Shown here: positions 11,430-24,072 of the stretch, one piece after another
Position numbering within the stretch: position 1 is the stretch's first letter
Layout: each line of letters opens with the position of its first letter
Source of the DNA: Diospyros lotus
Taxonomy: Eukaryota > Streptophyta > Magnoliopsida > Ericales > Ebenaceae
Length of the DNA stretch: 64,000 bases
Reading direction: 5' to 3'
NCBI RefSeq assembly: GCF_014633365.1
Contig: NC_068349.1
Coordinates: 28,906,753-28,970,752, forward strand
Program-made: the position numbers and the translations under genes
Notes under the pieces: generated by a model
Databases searched by the model: none
Seen by the model: the letters and a program-made list of their open reading frames with translations, nothing else
Told to the model about the DNA's origin: nothing

Positions 11430-11560
11430 TTAGAGAACAACATGAAAGAGAGAAGACTGAGCTTGCTTGCAGAAGTGTGGCTTGCCTCTTATAGATATAG
11501 AGTCTCTTATAGAGCAATGGGTGTCACTTTTCCACACTCGGCTCGAGGCATGCCATAATT
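11430..11560 (-). promoter_or_regulatory. Promoter/leader-like stretch upstream of the cysteine-rich ORF
   Basis: On the minus strand two TATAAGAG-like boxes (plus 11504-11511 and 11486-11493) precede a CT-rich leader and a possible splice donor, AATCAG|GTACTC (about 11423-11432). Base composition is less AT-rich than on either side. This looks like the start of a transcription unit reading toward the ORF and LOG copy. It is only pattern evidence. Confidence 0.3.
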
Positions 11561-12319
11561 GCACTGACACACTTGGCATCGTCTAGGGTCTCATTTTTCA
11601 ACATTTGGCAGTGTGTCTCTCTTTCTTTATGGGGCGGTGTGATTTCACTACTCGAGAAAAGTGGCTACCACCAGCGTCAATTCTGTCTCCGTCTTTCCTC
11701 TCTCAAATATTTATATATATTTTAATTTTTTAATTTATTATTATTATTATTAATTAGTTTTCTTTTAAAAAATTTATTATTTATATTTTTTTAATTTTTT
11801 TGTTTAATTTATTTTTATTATTATTATTATTTTTATTTATTTATTTATGTTTTTGGGGTCCAATAAAATCATATATACCACACAAAGACAATATTATCAA
11901 GTCAAACAAAATTATTTGCAGAATGGATCAATTTCAAACACCAATATATCAATTCCTAAGTACACCTTACCCCCAACTTGAATTTTGCATTGTGCTCAAT
12001 CGGCAATAAAAAGATAGAAGATAGGCATACCTGGCGGTCTTTAATGCATGAACTCGTATGCAAAAATTTTGTTTAGACTACACAAAAAGAAACACTATTT
12101 GAGTCAAAGTTAAGTAATGCAAAAAAGAACAATTTATATATATATATTTATTAATTAATTAATTTTTTTTAATATCTCAGATCCAGAGACATCGATTTAA
12201 CCTAAATGGAAATATGGTCTTTTACCGTCAGATTCCCAGATGACACGAAACTCCCTTTACTCATTGGATGATGGTAGATCACCCAAATCCACAACTCCTT
12301 CATTCTCCTCAATACTACC
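11561..12319 (-). other. AT-rich spacer after integrase
   Basis: T- and TA-rich non-coding sequence. The ORF at 11800-12009 is a low-complexity translation. Nothing else is supported. Confidence 0.6.
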
Positions 12320-13445
12320 CTAGTATGGTTTCAACCTATGACCATTGACTGTAAGACATTGTCTTGACTCTAGATTTTCTATCTTAAAGGCCCCATATTT
12401 TGAGATGGACTTGATCTCAAAGGGGCCGACCCATCGAGACTTCAATTTTCCTAGGAATAGATGCAATCCAGAATCATACAAGAGTACATGTTGCCCTACC
12501 TGAAAGCTTTTCCAAATGATGTGCCGGTCATGCAACTCTTTCATGGGAAGCTTGGTCAATAGTGCATTTTCAAATGCCTCGTTTCGAATTTCTCGAGCTT
12601 ATTTAGTTGGAGCTTCCTAGAGAGGCCTGCTTTAGTTAGACTCTTGTTGATCATTTGAATTTTCCAATATGCTCTATGCTCAATCTCCACCGACAGATGA
12701 CAAGATTTACCATATACTAGCCTATAGGGAGACATTTCTAAAATCGTTTTGTAAGTTGTCCTGTACGCCCAAAGAGCATCCACTAGTCTTAAGGACCAAT
12801 CCTTATGATTAGCTGCAATAGTCTTTTCCAATATGCGCTTAATCTCCCTATTGGCTAACTTAGCTTGACCATTGGTTTGAGGATGGTATGCTGTTGCAAC
12901 CTTGTGCAGTACACCGTATTTCTTCATTAGTCCTGCCACAACTTTATTACAAAATGGGGAACTCCCATCACTGATGATCGCTCGTGGCATCCCAAATCGA
13001 CTGAATATGTTTTCTTTCAAAAATTTCACTACAATCCTATGGTCATTTGTTCTAGCCAGGATTGCTTCAACCCATTTGGACACGTAGTCGACAGCAAGCA
13101 AGATGTATTCATGTCCAAATAAATTGACAAATGGGCCCATAAAATTCATACCCCAACAGTCAAAGACTTTTAACACTTGGATTGGATGTAATGGCATCAT
13201 GTTTCTCCTCGACAGACTTCCTAAACTTTGACATCGATCACAACTTGAACAGAACTTGTACACATCCTCGAACAGTGTCGGCCAATAAAATCCACTCTGA
13301 AAATTTTTTGCAACTGTTTTCTTGACAGAAAAATGGCCTCCACATGCAAGAGTGTGACATAAATTAATGACACCCTGTTGCTCATGATTGGGTATGCATC
13401 TATGGATGATTTGGTCCAGACAATATTTTTACAAGTACGGGTCAT
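12320..13445 (-). pseudogene. Athila-like integrase domain, broken
   Basis: Integrase inserts the cDNA copy into chromosomes. Read in minus-strand pieces: the end of a zinc-binding HHCC region (CSSCDRC), the catalytic core ([41 protein letters not shown]) and a C-terminal region (12320-12559: LGKLKSRWVGPF and GHRLKPY). The second catalytic Asp and the Glu are visible, but the first Asp position (before FMGPF) is Asn. A stop at 12556 and a frameshift near 13220-13265 break it. Confidence 0.85.
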
Positions 13446-13593
13446 CCCAAAAGAATGTCACCATCTTCCAAATTTTTTTTTGCTTATCTAGCCTAGACCA
13501 GTGATCTGGAATCTGTCTTGTGACTAGATAATTTGCTATGTCAGAATACCATGGAAGGATAGGTGATGTAGATTGACTACTTATTTGAAATAA

Positions 13594-14004
13594 TTATTCA
13601 TTTGGAAAGGAATCATGGATTGGGCTCTCAAACTGATTTAGCTCTAGACATGGTAAACGTGACAAGTGATCAGCCACAACATTTTCTACCTCTTTTTTAT
13701 CTCTTATTTCAATGTGAAATTCTTGCAAAAATAAGATCCATCGGAGGAGACGGGGTTTTTCATCTTGCTTTGTGAACAAATACTTCAAAGCAGCGTGATA
13801 GGTAAAAATGATCACTAGTGACCCTACGAGGTAAGATTGGAACTTGTCCAAGGCAAAGACAACTGCTAGTAACTCTTTCTCTGTGGTGGTGTAATTCTTT
13901 TGTGCCTCGTTAAGAGTTTTGCTAGCATAGTATATCACATGAGATTTTTTATCCTTCATTTGCCCTAACACAGCTCCTACTGCGTAATCACTAGCATCGC
14001 ACAT
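13594..14004 (-). pseudogene. Athila-like RNase H domain
   Basis: A minus-strand open piece with MCDASDYAVGAVLGQ, then YASKTLNEAQKNY, TTEKELLAVVFAL and the tail DHLSRL, the standard RNase H order in Ty3/Gypsy pol. It degrades the RNA strand of the RNA/DNA hybrid. It begins after a broken linker behind RT and ends at a stop. Confidence 0.85.
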
Positions 14005-14058
14005 AAGTTCAAACGAGAGGGACTAATCAGGGGACTGAATGATAGGTTCAGAAACGAG

Positions 14059-15164
14059 TTATTTCTTCAACTTCTCAAAAGCAACTTGACGCTCATCGGT
14101 CCACTCAAAAGGTATGTCTAAGGCTAGGAGGTGGCATAAAGGTCTGGCTATGGCACTGAATGAAGCAATAACGCGCCTATAAAAACCAGCATGACCAAGA
14201 AAAGACCTAACCTCCCTCACGTTCCTTGGAGCGGGTAATTTTTGAATTGACTCAACCTTGGACTGATCAACCTCAATACCCTGGAAGAAACAATATATCC
14301 TAGGACACTTACTTGAGTAACCATGAAATGACACTTTTCCCAATTTGGCACTAAATTCATTTCTTGACACCGGATGAGAATTTTCTCCAAATTTTCGAGA
14401 CAGCTCTCAAAATTGTCTTCGTACACTGAGAAGTCATCCATAAAGACTTATACCACATTCTTAACCAATTCACTAAAAATACTCATCATGCATCTTTGAA
14501 AGGTTGCAGGGGCCTTGCATAGACCAAATGGCATTCATCTGTAAGCAAATATCCCAAATGAACACGTGAATGTGGTTTTCTCCTGATCCTCTGAGGCAAT
14601 TTCAATTTGATTGTACCTAGAATACCCATCTAAGAAGTAGTAGAAGGCAAGTCCCGCTATTCTCTCTAACACCTGATCTAAAAATAGGAGCGAAAAATGA
14701 TCTTTCCTAGTTATGAAGCTGAGCTTCCTATAATCTATGCACATACGTCATCCAGTCCGGATGCATGTAGGAATGAGCTCATTGTTCTCATTTTCTATCA
14801 CAGTGACTCCTAAATTTTTAGGTAAAACTTGAGTTGGACTAATCCATTTGGAATCAGATATAGGGTAGATGATGCCAGTATCTAAGAGCTTCAACACCTC
14901 CCCCCTAACCACTTCCTTCATGTTTGGGTTTAACCTTCTTTGCATCTGTCTCATCGGCTTTGCATCTTCTTCCAAAAAAGATTTGTGGGTGCAAATTAAG
15001 GGACTAATGTTATGTAGGTCTGCTATAGTCCAACCTAGAACTTTCTTGTGTGCCTTTAACAGATTCAACAATTGCTTCTCCTGTTGAGGATTCAGACTTG
15101 ATGAGATCACCACCGGCAAAGATTCTTCTTCACCTAGGAATACATACTTAAGGTTGTTTGGCAA
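14059..15164 (-). pseudogene. Athila-like reverse transcriptase domain, broken
   Basis: Successive minus-strand frames give the RT order: SKWISPTQVLPK, CIDYRKL, FLDGYSRYNQI (motif A), MPFGLC (motif B, about 14510-14530), FMDDFSVY (the catalytic YxDD-type motif, near 14430), LGYIVS, and SFLGHAGFYRR leading to the RT connection. Stops at about 14745, 14531 and 14446 and frameshifts near 14230 and 14370 prevent translation. Confidence 0.88.
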
Positions 15165-15479
15165 TGGTTTTCTTTCAGGTGTGGGTGAGCAACTTGATGA
15201 TGATAGAGGTTTACTTGGTGAAGATTCGAGAGGTTCTAGTTTTGGGTTACCATAGGCTATGGATAAGACAGATTCAGTTTTCTCTTGAGAGCAATCTTAC
15301 TGCTCCACAAATTCCTCAAACTCAAAATTTTCTTGAGCAAATTCATAGTTAATGTACTCCTCACTCAATGTCTGTATCAGATCAGCTTCTTCAGTCTTAT
15401 TCTCCACGTTAGGTTGTTTGGAAACCCTAAAAATGTTTGTTTCCAAAGTCATATTTCCAAATGACAATTTCAAGATTTC

Positions 15480-16270
15480 ATTCCTACATTTGATATGGCA
15501 TTTGATGTGACAAGGAATGGTCGACCTAAGATGACTGGCACAGGAGGCTGATGCCCCTAATGCGACTGGGTGTCCAAAATGATGAAGTCCGCTTGAAAGT
15601 AGAACTTATCGATTTGTACTAGAACATCCTCCACAATTCCTCGTGAAAGTTTGACTGATTGATCAGCTAGCTGAAGGGTCACTCTAGTGGGTTTGAGCTC
15701 ACCTAATCTCAACTGTTGATACACATTGTATGGAAACAAATTGACACTGGCTCCTAAATCCAAGAGTGCCCGATCAACCTTTTGACTTCCTATGATGCAT
15801 GTAATGGTTGGACAACCTAGGTCTTTGTATTTGGGAGGAGTTTTCAATTGGAGAATGGCATTGACTTGTTCGATCAGGATTGCCTTTTCATGCACATTTA
15901 TTTTTCTTTTAACAGTGCACAAATCTTTCAAAAATTTTGCATATGAAGGTGTTTGTTTGATTGCATCCAATAGCGGGATGTTGATTCTCACTTGCTAGAA
16001 CACTTCATATATGTCTGCATTTTATTGATCCTTCTTTGTCCTGATCAATCTCTGAGGAAAAGGAGGTTTGGGCTTGAATTGAGTTCCCTCTACAACATTT
16101 TTGCCTTTGTCCTCTTTTTTGCTTGGTACTTGTTCTTCCTCTAATGTTGTTTTGATAATCGAATCATTGTGATCGGCTATTTCTTCTTCTTGCACAATAG
16201 GGTATGACATCCTAGGGTCTTCAGGTTTCTCAACTATTTTTCCACTCCTTAGGACAGTTACTGCTTGCAC
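15480..16270 (-). pseudogene. Athila-like protease region
   Basis: The piece 15557-15991 carries ALLDLGASVNLF, the aspartic-protease active site (about 15740-15765). A flap-like region and the ILGRPF-type end follow in the adjacent frame. The upstream piece 16022-16270 (TVLRSGKIVEKP and basic tail) is the gag-protease linker usual in Athila polyproteins. A stop separates the two pieces. Confidence 0.8.
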
Positions 16271-16289
16271 TTGCTCATGACTTTTATTT

Positions 16290-17700
16290 TCACTAGATGA
16301 GGCTTCTACCTGATGGGTTTAACCTACGGGATTCGGATTGGGTTGGGAAGGAAATCGTCTAGGTTCTCTTACACTCAATGTTTGGGTCAGCTTGGTCAAT
16401 TATCTTCTAATGTCTTCCATGGCTCTATTGGTTTGTTCTTGAAATTTGGCCACTTCTGCATTTGTTCCCATTTGGCCTTGCATGAATTGATTGAGAGTGT
16501 CTTCTAAGGATCTCCTATGAAGAGGTTGGTATGTGTTGGTTGTAGACCCCTGATTAGCCTCAAATTGTGGAGGTTGTGAAGGGAATGGCAACTGGGCTGC
16601 AGAATCATTTCTCCATGAGAAGTTAGGATGATGGCGGACGTTAGGATGATAAGAATTGAAGTTTGTATGGTGACCCCAGGAATGAAAATTCCCCCCCTGA
16701 TTCTGGTTTGAATATTGCCTTCCTTTATTGTTGTGTGAGTGTGTGTTTCCAGTTTGACCATACAATACCTCCTTAAAAGCAAGTAATGTAGGACAATCCT
16801 TTGTCTTGTGGTTTGAAGTCTCACACACAGCACACCTAACCTCAATTTCATTAACAGTTTGGGCTTTCTTGATCTCTAAAGTTTCAATCTTTCGGGTTAA
16901 TGCAGCTGACCTGACATTCAAATCATCACTCTCATTCAGCTAATGTTTACCCCTGGGCTGTGGATAGTCTCTTGAATCATTGGCTGATAGTGGCTAAACT
17001 TCCCAATTTCTAGTATTTTCTACTAAAGTGTTAAAGAAATGAAATGCCTCATTAGGTGATTTGTCGAAGAATTCCCCATTGCACATGGTTAACACTATCA
17101 TCTTAAGATTGGGAGACAAAACATCATGGAAGAAACTAACCACTCTCCACTGCTCGAAAGCGTGATTTGGATAGGCATTGAGAAGGTCCTTGAATCATTC
17201 CCATGCTTGAGCAAAGTTTTCATTGGGTTTGTAGAAAAACTTCATCATTTTCCTTTGGAGATTTGCGGTTCTATTTGCTGGAAAGTATTTTTTCAAGAAC
17301 GTGGTTTGCATTTCTCTCCACGTTCCAATAGATCAAGGCGTAAGCGTGTTTAACCACATCTTCACCTCATCTTTTAATGAGAATGAAAAGAGCTTTAATC
17401 TAACCACATCCTCATTGACATTTTGTTCCATACAAGTTCCACAAACTTCCTCAAACTCCTTCATGTGAGTGTAAGGATTTTCAGAGTCCATCCCATGAAA
17501 AGTGGGTAATAGTTGGATAGTGCTAGGTTTAAGATTGAATCTCTATGATGATTAACCGGAAGCACTATGCAAGATGGTGTAGTTTGCCTAGGAGGGTGGA
17601 GATATTCCTTGAGAGGCCTACATGTATCAGGTTCAAAAGAATCTTAATCACCATGATCACTCCCAGGTACAGGTGGCATGTTCTCGTTGTGTTGAGACAT
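16290..17700 (-). pseudogene. Athila-like gag, broken
   Basis: Gag forms the virus-like particle around element RNA. ATG at 17698-17700 opens an MSQHNENMPP N-terminus. The capsid part is scattered over frames with several stops, and 16400-16921 holds the zinc knuckle CAVCETSNHKTKDC (C-x2-C-x4-H-x4-C, about 16795-16836) and an Asn/Gln/His-rich tail. The copy at 51014-52387 is its close homologue on the other strand. Confidence 0.85.
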
Positions 17701-17902
17701 GAGTGATTGTGTCAATGATAGTTCAGTGGTAGATAGAGAGTCAATAGGGCTATAAAGCGGATTTTGATATTCTATAATTCTACCTGACCTAAGTATTATA
17801 CACCATGCACAAACAAAAAAAAAATAAAAAGAAACAGAGTTACCGAATTTTTCAGGAGATGCTTATCCTTATTATTTTTTTCTTTTTGTTTTTGCTTCAA
17901 TC

Positions 17903-17920
17903 TCCCCATCAACGGCGCCA
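17903..17920 (-). other. Primer-binding site of the Athila-like element
   Basis: Minus strand TGGCGCCGTTGATGGGGA, 5 nt from the end of the 5' LTR. It has the TGGCGCCGTTG form known from Athila and related elements. The matching tRNA is not assigned here. Confidence 0.8.
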
Positions 17921-17925
17921 AAATT

Positions 17926-19558
17926 TGGCTGCACTCTCACCCTGCAATTAAAACACAATAAAAAAAATATTTATATTTTTTTCTTTATTTTGGTTAGAGG
18001 TTTATACTCATCAGTATACGAGTGCAGTTGTAGTCCAAATTTGAATTTGTATTTTCTGGATGAGTCCAGGTCGTCTACTAAGATATTTATTTATGGTAAA
18101 AGAAAAATAATGTCACACACACACATCACACATTTGGATGAATTGGCAACATGATTTTTTATGGATTTTCAAATAACAGATGCTAGGAAACAAAACAAGG
18201 CGGAAATTAAAATAAACACTGAATGTAAAAATATAGAATTAGATAATACTTGAGTTAAGGCAATTTTAGCACCAACCCGTTGATCCCCAATTTTTAGCAC
18301 AAAAAGATTAGCAACATTAATTTAATTTCAGATATAAGGGTCTGCTATTAAATGCAATTAGAGATGATGATAGTTCTAGTTTAAGCAATCTCTATACATG
18401 ATATGTGATATTCTAGTTTAAGCAACTACCATAAATTCAATTGCAATTAATACACAAAACAACTAAATTAATCATCTGGGTTTGGGTATGATAGCGTTTC
18501 CAGTTCTAGTAACTCTCATACGTGGCATGAAAGCTACTTGCGCTCCAATCCAAATCTAGTGATTTCTCAATTAATAATACACACTCATATTGAAATTTAA
18601 ATTAATATCACTCATTTAAAGTGCAGCTTTCTTTGGGAATCATTGGCATTGGACACTGTCCTTGCCTTAACCTAAGATTGGATTTAGCTACTCATCTTCA
18701 TTTGAAAGTTAATTGACAGGAATTTAAATGGCGTAATTTAAATGACAGGAATTAAAGGCAGAAATTAACCGGCCATTTAGGCGGTGGATAATAAAAAGAC
18801 GTGAATTAAAATTGCATAAATTTAAAGGCATAAATTAATAGGCCATTTAGGCTGTAAATAATAAAGTAACAATAAATGACAAGAGAAATTCTGAAAGAGA
18901 AACTCTAAGAAAAACAATTAAACTTTGATTCAAGAATAATAATAGCCATTTACAAGTGCAACCAAGTGAACTATTTATAGCCCACAAGATGCAATACAAA
19001 CCACACAATTTCAATTATACAACCAGACATAATTATATCTAATGGGCACTTACACACCTAAAGTTAAATGGATTTTAGATAAAAGGCACACTTAAAGTTA
19101 AATGGATTTTAGCTAAAAGGCACACTTAAGGTTTAAATGGATTTTAGCTAAAATACACACCTAAAGTAACACTCATAAAACAAATATTCAAAAATAAAAA
19201 TAAATTTTTACAAGTTAGGTTTTGGGTCTTCTTTATGTTGGATTTGGGCCTTCCTTAGAATTAAAATGCTTGGGCCATCATTGGAATTAAAATGCTTGGG
19301 CCTTCTTTGGAATTAAAATGCTTGGGCCTTCTTTGGTTGGACTCCATTTAATAGTTGACCCAATTGCACTAGATCTTGAGTAATAATGTTGGCTATCCAA
19401 TTGACTCTTTAACATCTTCAATTATGCGGCCAAAGTCAATTTCTTCATATCATCCTGAAAATAGCATATAATATGCATAATTATTCAAATTAAACATTAA
19501 TATAAGATAAAAATAGGGATATAATTCATTAAGATTTAGAAAAATTAACTCCTCATCA
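17926..19558 (-). repeat. 5' LTR of the Athila-like element
   Basis: 1633 bp, TG...CA on both strands, direct repeat of the uninterrupted parts of 4484-8166. A minus-strand TATAAATA lies at plus 18972-18979. It also matches 49219-50785 in inverse orientation. Confidence 0.92.
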
Positions 19559-19563
19559 TCTAC

Positions 19564-21397
19564 CCTATACACCATCTATCGGAACAACTTAAGTATTGCT
19601 AGACTCGCCCCCATACTTAGCTTTGCCCTTACTTGGAATGAAGAGAAGTAAAGGTAAGTCACAAGACTCAGTAAGCATATAAGAAAAGAAAGGCTGACAC
19701 GAGTACGAAAGCTAAAGAGTAACCCGCACCCCATGTGCAACCACCATACATCACATGTAATGCGGCATAATAAAATATGCACATACTGGTCCTTGAGGCC
19801 CACATAAGACACACGACACCCAAGTCCCTGTCATAAACCTGTCACTGTCCTAAAAGGCAACATGAGTAACTCCTTGAGCCAAAGCTCCCTCAGGCCAGCA
19901 CTATCGAAACCCGAAACATCATGCTAACCGCGTTCGTAAACCAAACCTCAGCACGAAATATTCACCGAAAAAACAGTTGCCACCTAACCAAATGGTACCA
20001 AGAATCATGTAATGCAAGAATATAATGCAGTGGCATAATGAGCATTAACGTGATACATAGCCCCCATAAAACCATGCATCAAACTCTGCTCGCCCATATA
20101 GGAAGTCACATACGATGCAGTGCTCATGCCTAGCTAACCTAGATATTAAAACCATCTAGCATGTCCGTGGCCAAGCACACAAGTCACATGAATTCCCCCA
20201 AATGCGTAATCCTGAAGCCCATGAATGCATTTGAAATGACAAAGTACAGGAAATTACAACAACCACATGCACTATAGCCTCAGGCACAACAACATTCCTA
20301 CACTACCCAACAAGAACTATCCCACACAACAACCTAGCTTCATTCCAATAACAAACAGAAGGGGAACTAAGCCCTTCAAAGCACATAAGAAGAGACCCAC
20401 CAACTGGGTAAGGATTCAACCAAGATAGAGAAAACTAGTAAGAAATAAGCCTATTTGACTAGCAAATCCTCAAATAAAACCACCTATAACTCAATAGTGA
20501 GGAAATAAATCTAACGTAAAAGTGATGGAGCCTCTCACAAACTAAACATCGGAGGTTATAGAATTAAAGAAGGGTAAGATCTTGCCTAAGATGAAGAGGA
20601 AGTCGAACCCTCTTCCTTCTTCCTCGTCTTCTTCTTCTTCTTCTTCCTGCACATAGCCGAACCCTTTGAAAATATTTCATCTTCTCTCAATAATCACTCA
20701 GTTTATATATCAAGAGAAAGACGAAAATGGGTTTAGACACGTTGTAAGGCCGGAGGAAAAGCCATCCAACACCACCTGAAAATTGGGGTTGGGTTGAGAA
20801 AGTGGCATGGGAAATCGTTCATAGAGAAGCTTATCCAAATATACCAGGGGCTATCCTAATATGGAAGAGCATATCCGGATATGTGAGGGCATATTCGAAT
20901 ACAAGAGACAAAGCTAAGAGGGATATCCGAATACCATGGCTTCCTATCTGAATACATGACACAAGGAATGCCTAAGGTATTTGAATACCAAGCTTACTAT
21001 CCAAATGTGAGACTCAAGACTTCATAGGGTATCCGAATACCAAGCCTCTTATTTGGATACCATACAAAAATTCAAGGAGGATATCTAAATAAGGCTCAAG
21101 CTATCCAGATACCTCCCTAACACTTAGCATATTCGAATACCATAAGCCACATTCGGATATCTCAACCTTTATTCGAATACAACAAGCCCTCATTAGGATA
21201 TCCTTGCTCCTATTTGAATACCATAAGCCCCCATTCGGATATCTATGCTCCTATTCAAATACTAAAGCCTAAAACCAAGCACTTATTTGGATACCATCCT
21301 CTAGCCCTTAAATCCAAAACACAAACACCCACATGCTCATGCTAATGATTAGCATAAACCTTTAATTAAATCCCGACCTCAACAATGGTTTATTACA
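19564..21397 (-). repeat. Chromovirus-type LTR, minus strand, split by the Athila element
   Basis: Non-coding. The right end reads ...GGTTTATTACA, a TGTAATA start on the minus strand. The left continues into 4196-4483. The right half (about 20815-21300) is a degenerate array of TATTCGAATAC-like palindromes. A CT/TTC microsatellite lies near 20605-20650. The left border is uncertain. Confidence 0.5.
20815..21300 (-). repeat. Degenerate array of TATTCGAATA / TATCCGGATA palindromes
   Basis: More than ten near-palindromic 10-mers (TATTCGAATA, TATCCGAATA, TATCCGGATA) recur at roughly 20-40-bp spacing, each followed by CCA, CAA or CTC-like text. They occupy the U3-equivalent end of a minus-strand LTR. 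Confidence 0.7.
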
Positions 21398-22010
21398 GGT
21401 TGAGCCAAACCACTCTAAATTTCTTGTGTCTATAGTAGTATATTTTGATTGATTCATTTGCTTATATTTCATAGTTTTGTTATTTATCTTTGAAAGGTTC
21501 CACAATTTTTTAGAGAACCATAAACACCCAATTCACCCCCTCCTAGGTATGAGGTGCCATTAATTGCACAAAGCTAACAATTAGTATTAGAGCTTGATCT
21601 CATTTGTTTTTATTTTCACAGGTTTAATCACCTAAAAAGGATCCTACTTTGATCAATCAAGATATGCATATTGAAAGAAGAGGATCTCTTGCTACATGAT
21701 GCAAGACCTCAATGTTTATGAAACCATCATGTATGGAGTCACAACTTAATAGAGAAGATGAAAGAATGGACTAGAGAGGAAAAAGGGATTGTAGAGATAA
21801 ATGCCAAAGCTGTGAACATTCTTTTTTGTGCACTTGGGTCGGAGGAATTCAATATAGTATCCACATTGATATGGATGAAATGGCTTTAGCATTTTATGAA
21901 AGGTGGGAGGAGAATTGATGCAACATAAATTTTACTGAGAAGTTTGAAATCCACTACAAAAACGTTCTATAAACATAATATTTATAGGCAATAACTCTTA
22001 ATACGACTAG
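21398..22010 (+). mobile_element. 5' remnant of a Copia element: LTR end, primer site, gag fragment
   Basis: The LTR tail (CAATTCACCCCCTCC, ending GCTAACA at about 21579) is followed by ATTAGTATTAGAGCTT (21580-21595), a two-mismatch version of the usual TTGGTATCAGAGC primer site. Downstream, AKAVNILFCALGSEEFN (about 21803-21855) resembles SIRE/Tork-like Copia gag. Frames are broken, and the Tat element cuts it off at 22011. Confidence 0.6.
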
Positions 22011-24034
22011 TGTTACGGGTATTTTCTAGATAACTTTTTATGGGCTGGAAACAGTCTAGTGGATTGGCCCAATTTCTCAAAAAGCCCAATAAGTCCCGGG
22101 TTGAAGACCTCATGGCGAGGTCGTAGGTAGCTTTGTTTGGGGTCAGATCGTGGAATGTCCTAAGCTGCGAGACACGCCGAAAAATCATTCAGCTCGCATC
22201 ACGAAGAGATAGCGAAATTATTGGATGTGGTTAGAGAAAAAGTCAACCTTCTTGATCTATGGCAAACCAAATCCCTGATGACGTTGAATCCGTTCCTAAT
22301 TTTGTAGAGCTGATAAGGAAATATTATCTTCAAGATATTATCCTTCCATTTTGAATTTTATTCAAATTGTAAATACCCCACACTATAAATAGGGGTCGGA
22401 AACCATTATATGAGGACAAACAATAATATACTGTTACTCTGCCAAAATAACCAGAGAATAGTCATGGACTAAGCATCATTTCGGCCAAACCATGTAAAAC
22501 TTTCTTGCGTGAAGTTAGTTATTTGCTCTATTTGTTTCTTCCCTTTGCATTTGTGTTTATTCTCTCTGTGTGGGTGGTCACCCTAAAATATACCGCAAGT
22601 GTATGGGTCGAACAAGTAATATAATAGTAAGTAAGAATATCGTTCCCAAGAGGAAAGATTTCAAATATCAAATTTTTAAACCCTTTTTATTATTTAGACA
22701 ATAAAAATTTCAGATTTAATAAAGAACAAGAAAAAAGAATAAATTAATTAGATTAATAAAATAAAATTAATTTGGAAGGCAACTTGAATCAAAGAAATAA
22801 GTGAATTTTAATAACTAAGGCGCATGTATGAACCTAACAATGCAATGCAAATCATATATTTTTATGCGAATGAATTGGTAAATTGAGTATCTGACGGTAG
22901 AATCTCCTAACGCATTCGTTATCCTATTTCTAGGTTATAATGAGTCTATTCTCATTTAATAACTTCCTATATTTCTATGAAAGTTTAACCAAACGAAAAC
23001 GCATTATAATTTGTGAAATTCCTAGCGTATCACTAAAAGCCGCACAAAGAAACCGAGTTCTATTTCTAGTCGATTTTACTTTATGGTGTATGGTACCTAC
23101 GATGTAATCCCAATCTATCTCCTTTCGGTCTCAAGATTAGGCATCAAATCATGTAAATAGTGGCCAATTATTTACAAACATTAAATTCAATACCACACAA
23201 CTCAACATAACCCAATTTATTCAATCACATAAAATTATAAAAAATGCATCATCATAGTTTCGGCCAATACATGGCCTTAGTTCAACAAATTAGTTCATGC
23301 TAGAATTAATTAAAATCCAAAGTGACATTGGAAGTATAGGAGAATTAATTAAACAAGGAAGGAGAAAGAAATTTCCTATGCCCAGATCTGTTCCAGATCT
23401 GGATGCTGGAGTTGCTGTCTCCTATGTCCGCGATGTCCCTGGCTGCTGTTGAGTCAATCTCTCCTCTTCAATTTCTGCTTCCTCACTTTTCTTATTCCTT
23501 TAATGGCCGCCTAAGTCTTTGCGCCTCCAACGTCTCTCCAAATCCTCTGATGGTCGCTGCCCTTCAAAATCCCCCCGAAAGTCTTTATTAATATTATATA
23601 TGTATATGTATGCAAGGCCTCACATGCACAGCCCTAGCACATTCACGCCCACATCACTTAAATTAATAAAATAATATATAATCTATATACATAATATAAT
23701 ATATAATATATAATACATATAAGTAATATAATATATAATATAAAATATAGTATTTAATATAATATTATTTATATTAACTTTATAATATCTTTTTATTTTT
23801 TTATTTTTATTTTTATTTATTTTTTTTCAACCCAAACACAAAGTAATATTCATGTAAAATAACAGAAAATACTAAAAATTAAATACATATAAAAGAAACT
23901 CAAAATACTAGACAATTATAAATAAAACACATATAAAATACTTAAAACACTAGTCAATTATAACCAATAAATGTGAATAAATTCCCACATCAGCGGGCTA
24001 ATGAACCACAATCGATCAATTCTGAATGTTGACA
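22011..24034 (+). repeat. 5' LTR of the Tat element, interrupted
   Basis: Direct repeat of 36091-36686 apart from the 1418-bp insert. TATAAATA at 22384-22391. Ends ...GTTGACA; the following TTCTAGTGCTAGAAGG (from 24035) is probably the primer-site region, tRNA not assigned. Confidence 0.9.
22575..23992 (-). mobile_element. Solo LTR of a Gypsy-like element in the Tat 5' LTR
   Basis: Absent from the sister LTR, which fixes the ends. Plus strand starts TGGTCACC and ends ...CACATCA. Duplication GTGGG (22570-22574) / GCGGG (23993-23997); the sister LTR has GCGGG. AT-repeat tracts lie at about 23680-23830. No coding sequence. The superfamily is inferred only from general LTR style. Confidence 0.8.
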
Positions 24035-24072
24035 TTCTAGTGCTAGAAGGAGGGCTGCTCTGATCGATATCA

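Larger units (their letters stand above)
4484..19558 (-). mobile_element. Athila-like Ty3/Gypsy retrotransposon carrying captured sequence
   Basis: A full-length but decayed element read on the minus strand: 5' LTR 17926-19558, primer site 17903-17920, gag, protease, RT, RNase H, integrase, a long 3' region 8181-12319, purine tract, 3' LTR 4484-8166. The target duplication is TCTAC (4479-4483 and 19559-19563). Gag and pol resemble the Athila branch: TGGCGCC-type primer site, ALLDLGASVNLF protease, FMDDFSVY RT motif. Stops and frameshifts in every domain exclude activity. In Athila elements an env-like ORF can lie between integrase and the 3' LTR; here that space holds a LOG gene copy and another ORF fragment. 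A 1969-bp solo LTR sits inside the 3' LTR. Confidence 0.92.

Noticed and set aside
21954..21965. CACTACAAAAAC as a CACTA terminus
   Set aside because: No subterminal repeats or partner end; the Tat element begins 46 bp later.
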